NCBI RefSeq assembly: GCF_042242105.1
Contig: NC_092031.1
Coordinates: 16,956,162 to 17,020,161, forward strand
DNA: 64,000 bases
Reading direction: 5' to 3'
Source: Pempheris klunzingeri
Lineage: Eukaryota; Chordata; Actinopteri; Acropomatiformes; Pempheridae
Part shown: in pieces, positions 60,961 to 64,000 of the stretch
How positions within the stretch are numbered: the stretch's first letter is position 1
How the letters are laid out: every line of letters begins with the position of its first letter
Made by a program: the position numbers and the translations under genes
Notes under the pieces: generated by a model
Database searches by the model: none
Told to the model about the DNA's origin: nothing
Seen by the model: only the letters and a program-made list of their open reading frames with translations

Positions 60961-63900
60961 GAGGTATTATATTATCACTGTCCTAAGTTAATTTGGCTAA
61001 TGTGTTAGCAAACAGCTGTCCGGTGACTTCTATAGCAGACACAAAACACCATTAACATTTATGTGGAGTCGAGTGTCTGGCCTTCCTTAGCTCTGTTTTG
61101 GTCCCCACCGACCCCTTAGGCAAATATCCGTGTTTCTCTGATACCCACCAGATGTTCCGTTGTGTTCACCAGCTAGTCACTAACATGGTCCGCTTGTTAT
61201 TTCGTGCTTTGCAAGTAGCATACAATGGCTTTATCAAAGCTTTTCGTCTGTATATGATGTTTATGAGAGAGAGCGTCTGAATCAGTCCAATCTAATCTGA
61301 ATCAGCCCTTATCTCCGTTATCTCAATTTTAGTTTTTTCCGTTTCAGTTTTTTCAGATACGTCCCCGACTATTTTGACGCTCTTAAACATTCGCATGAAT
61401 TAAAACACAGACAGAGAAAAGAGGCGTCTTTCTGTCACACATTTGCTTAACTTCTTTCAAAATCTTGTCAGGAGCCTGTCTTTCTGAAATACATTTTTGA
61501 TTCATTCAGACACTCAGCATGAACACCATGAATTATTGATAGTCTCTGTAATTGTTAGCATAATGTGCTTTTTGCAGTAATTTATTTTAATCAGAAACTC
61601 AAGTTTTCATACTCTTCCTTACATATTAAAAGTAAGGCCCTGATAATCCTGTGGATAGTCTAAGTTATTAGTAGCTTGTGGCATAGCAAAATACACAAAT
61701 GTAGGGCTAATAGAAAGACTTTTTCCTACTTTGGTTGAATTATTGCTCTACCTGGACTCCAGTTTGGTTTTGTACTATTGTACGTGTGTGTGTTTACTTA
61801 TCTATGAAAGAAAATGTAGTAATAGTACTGGACATATATTGTGGATGGAGAGAGGTTAAGTGTTGCTCCGGAAAGTAACCAAGTAATTTTGTGCTTGTTA
61901 AATGCAGACTGTAAATCGGTCCTGTGCACTCACTGATGTTGTGCCTCTGAGATCTGGCTGTGTCAACTTGCACGATTGCTGCTCACATCTGGCTTTTATA
62001 TTGGACAAATTCCGCTATTCAGCCATATCATTTTCTGCGGGGGGGAAAAAAAAACCTGAGGGGGTTGAGTGGAGGGTCGGTCCTCCCTTCATGCCATTTT
62101 CTAAGAATTTCTTGACCAGCCTTGGGATTGCTTTTTGGCTGCAGAGGAGAGGGAAAGAGGGTCAAACAGAAAGTAGGAGCCAGTTTAGAGAACGGAGGTA
62201 GATACTGAGTGGCCATTTCCAGCCATTATGTGGAAAAACATGATGGTGTTCTAGATAATGGCCAACAGAAGTAGAGACACCTTTTATCATTCTTTAAACT
62301 ACCTTTTCCTGCCCTTTCACTCCATAATTTTTCATTGCGAAAAGCACATTGGTTAAACACATACACACAGGCAGTACCACAACAGGCAATCTGACAAGCT
62401 TTTACCTTGGTCTCAAATCTCCCAGCAAGGAGTCTCGCCTGAGGAGGGATTTAGGCAATTTCAGAGTGATTATGAGCAAGAAATAGATATCACCATTTCT
62501 TTAATGATGGGGTGTGGTTGACCCTGCTCCTCAGTATGGTGCTGCCCTTTGGGGGCTGTTGCAGTGGTTCCATGTGTTTTTCCCCTGCTGTAAATTCACT
62601 TTTCAAAGGTGTCTGTTACTGATAATGCCAGTGATCCTCAACATAAAAAGACAGGAGTCTCCTGGATATTTCAATAATACAATGTATGCGATGCCCATCA
62701 ATTTTAGTTAGTTGTTTGATTTTGTCTTTGAGACCTTGGTTTTTTTCTGTCACTTTGATATGGCAGATGGCTCAAAATCCCACAATACCAATGAGGCATT
62801 ATTGAGAGAGAGATTCATCAAATCAGGTAAAAATCTTGAGGACATTTTCTGTTCAGTCAGACTGCAATATACAGAATACTTGTGTCACACATTATGCACA
62901 GTAGACTGTGTGCATTTGAGTCGAAACTCCACCAACAAATTCATTATGTCCCTGCAGGACAGCCATGCTCAGGTCCTGCACAATACGTTTAAGTAACGTG
63001 AAAAATCAATCTATGTCTATGAGGCTCGTGTTTGTTTCGTGACCTGCATGTGTGATGTGCTTTTTGCATCTCATGTGATTCAGATGCCATCTCGTTCCCT
63101 TGCTTTACATCTGCTGTCCCCCTCACACGCTCTCTGTGTTTGTGTGTGTCCATCTGTATCTGAATCTGTGTGTATTTGCATGTGTTGGATTCAGACATGC
63201 CATTACAGTCTTTGTCACAGCAGAAAATAACGTCATCACGTCCAAGCTGTGGCAAAAAATAACAAGTTTTGAACATTTCTTTTTTTTTTTTTCCATATGT
63301 CTCTATGAATCTCTTCACCCTATTCCTCCAAACCTACTTATCTTGGCACGTTTTAGGTAACAGTGCTGTTTATTCTTGGACTGACGGGTAAGAGACAGCA
63401 GTTCCTGCGAATGACGTTAATGGGCAGCATTTAAGCCCAATCCTCTATTTTCTTTAAGGGCTCACTTGATATAACACAACAGTAATTCCTCCACAGACCG
63501 TTTATGAAGGTGGCTCCAGCTGTCCTCTATGAATTACAATCATGTACAAAACATTTCCATTGGCTAATAGGTCTTCACTGCTGTGTAATAACGTCACACG
63601 ACATGCTGCATTGGACCAAGCTTTTGCCAGTTAACGTAGTTTGGCTGATATCACGTTTCCTTCCAACAATATTGGCCAATGTCAATGAATTGTATTACTG
63701 TAGGTGTTTCCTGTTCTGGAGATTTGAAGAAATAGCAGTACACTGTATTTTAGAAAGTTAGAGATCAGGGAATTTTTATTCCTGAACAGGCCAGACACAC
63801 ACCTCCAGAAAAGCATAGTGTCGACTATTCCCATTTATTTTAACTGTCTCTGAGTAGCACATGGTTCCTAAGTGGCTCAAAGTTCTCATCAAAATGTGCA

Positions 63901-64000
63901 TTTGCCTCATTTAGACGTATAACTAATTTATGTTTAATATGCATGAAGGAAAAAAATGGCCAAAGCAGTGGGATGTCACAACTGTGTGTTTATTGTCCAT

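Larger units (their letters stand above)
60143..64000 (+). other. slc39a11 intron, right edge of window
   Basis: No further slc39a11 exon was recognised to the edge. It contains the (CA)n run, a decayed interspersed repeat near 60605-60960, and a T-rich run near 63278-63292. Otherwise it is plain intronic AT-rich sequence. Confidence 0.6.

Noticed and set aside
63100-63360. Further slc39a11 exon near the right edge
   Set aside because: None of the frames encode the expected VMLAASYWSLL continuation, and the local sequence is T- and GT-rich.

Overview
The window reads as intergenic-rich vertebrate DNA from a ray-finned fish. The genes have GT..AG introns. Dinucleotide microsatellites, (CA)n/(GT)n, are frequent. 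Several interspersed repeat families look like those of percomorph teleosts: a MITE with termini like GACATTTTGGGAAATACAC, the 'CACCAAAGTCATTAGGATTC' family, and decayed L2/Rex-type LINE relics. Coding density is low. I can support four protein genes; nearly all other open frames are chance or run through simple repeats.

Layout. (1) 2.7-4.8 kb, minus strand: tnfrsf13b (TACI), a B-cell TNF-receptor family member with two cysteine-rich domains, one membrane helix and a short tail. (2) 20.3-22.7 kb, minus strand: sstr2, a complete somatostatin receptor 2 of 381 residues in three coding exons. A candidate untranslated first exon and CpG-rich promoter lie near 25.9-26.4 kb. (3) 48.1-49.1 kb, minus strand: a second, intronless and clearly divergent somatostatin-receptor-like GPCR, about 26 kb upstream of sstr2 on the same strand. 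(4) 56.8 kb to the right edge, plus strand: the 5' end of slc39a11 (zinc transporter ZIP11), with a candidate CCAAT/GC-box promoter, an untranslated exon 1 and the first two coding exons. The rest of the gene lies beyond the window.

The sstr2-slc39a11 neighbourhood is the one known from human 17q24-25, which supports both calls. The unusual item is the extra receptor gene between them. It keeps the somatostatin-receptor ligand core (Asp3.32, Gln3.36, Asn6.55, Phe7.35, Tyr7.43) but changes the TM7 family signature, including Asn7.45 to Trp next to the sodium pocket. I consider this divergent receptor the best candidate for something under-described here.

The gene-free stretches (about 4.9-20 kb, 26.5-48 kb and 49.2-56.8 kb) contain microsatellites, decayed transposons and otherwise featureless AT-rich sequence. 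I saw no tRNA, rRNA or CRISPR.
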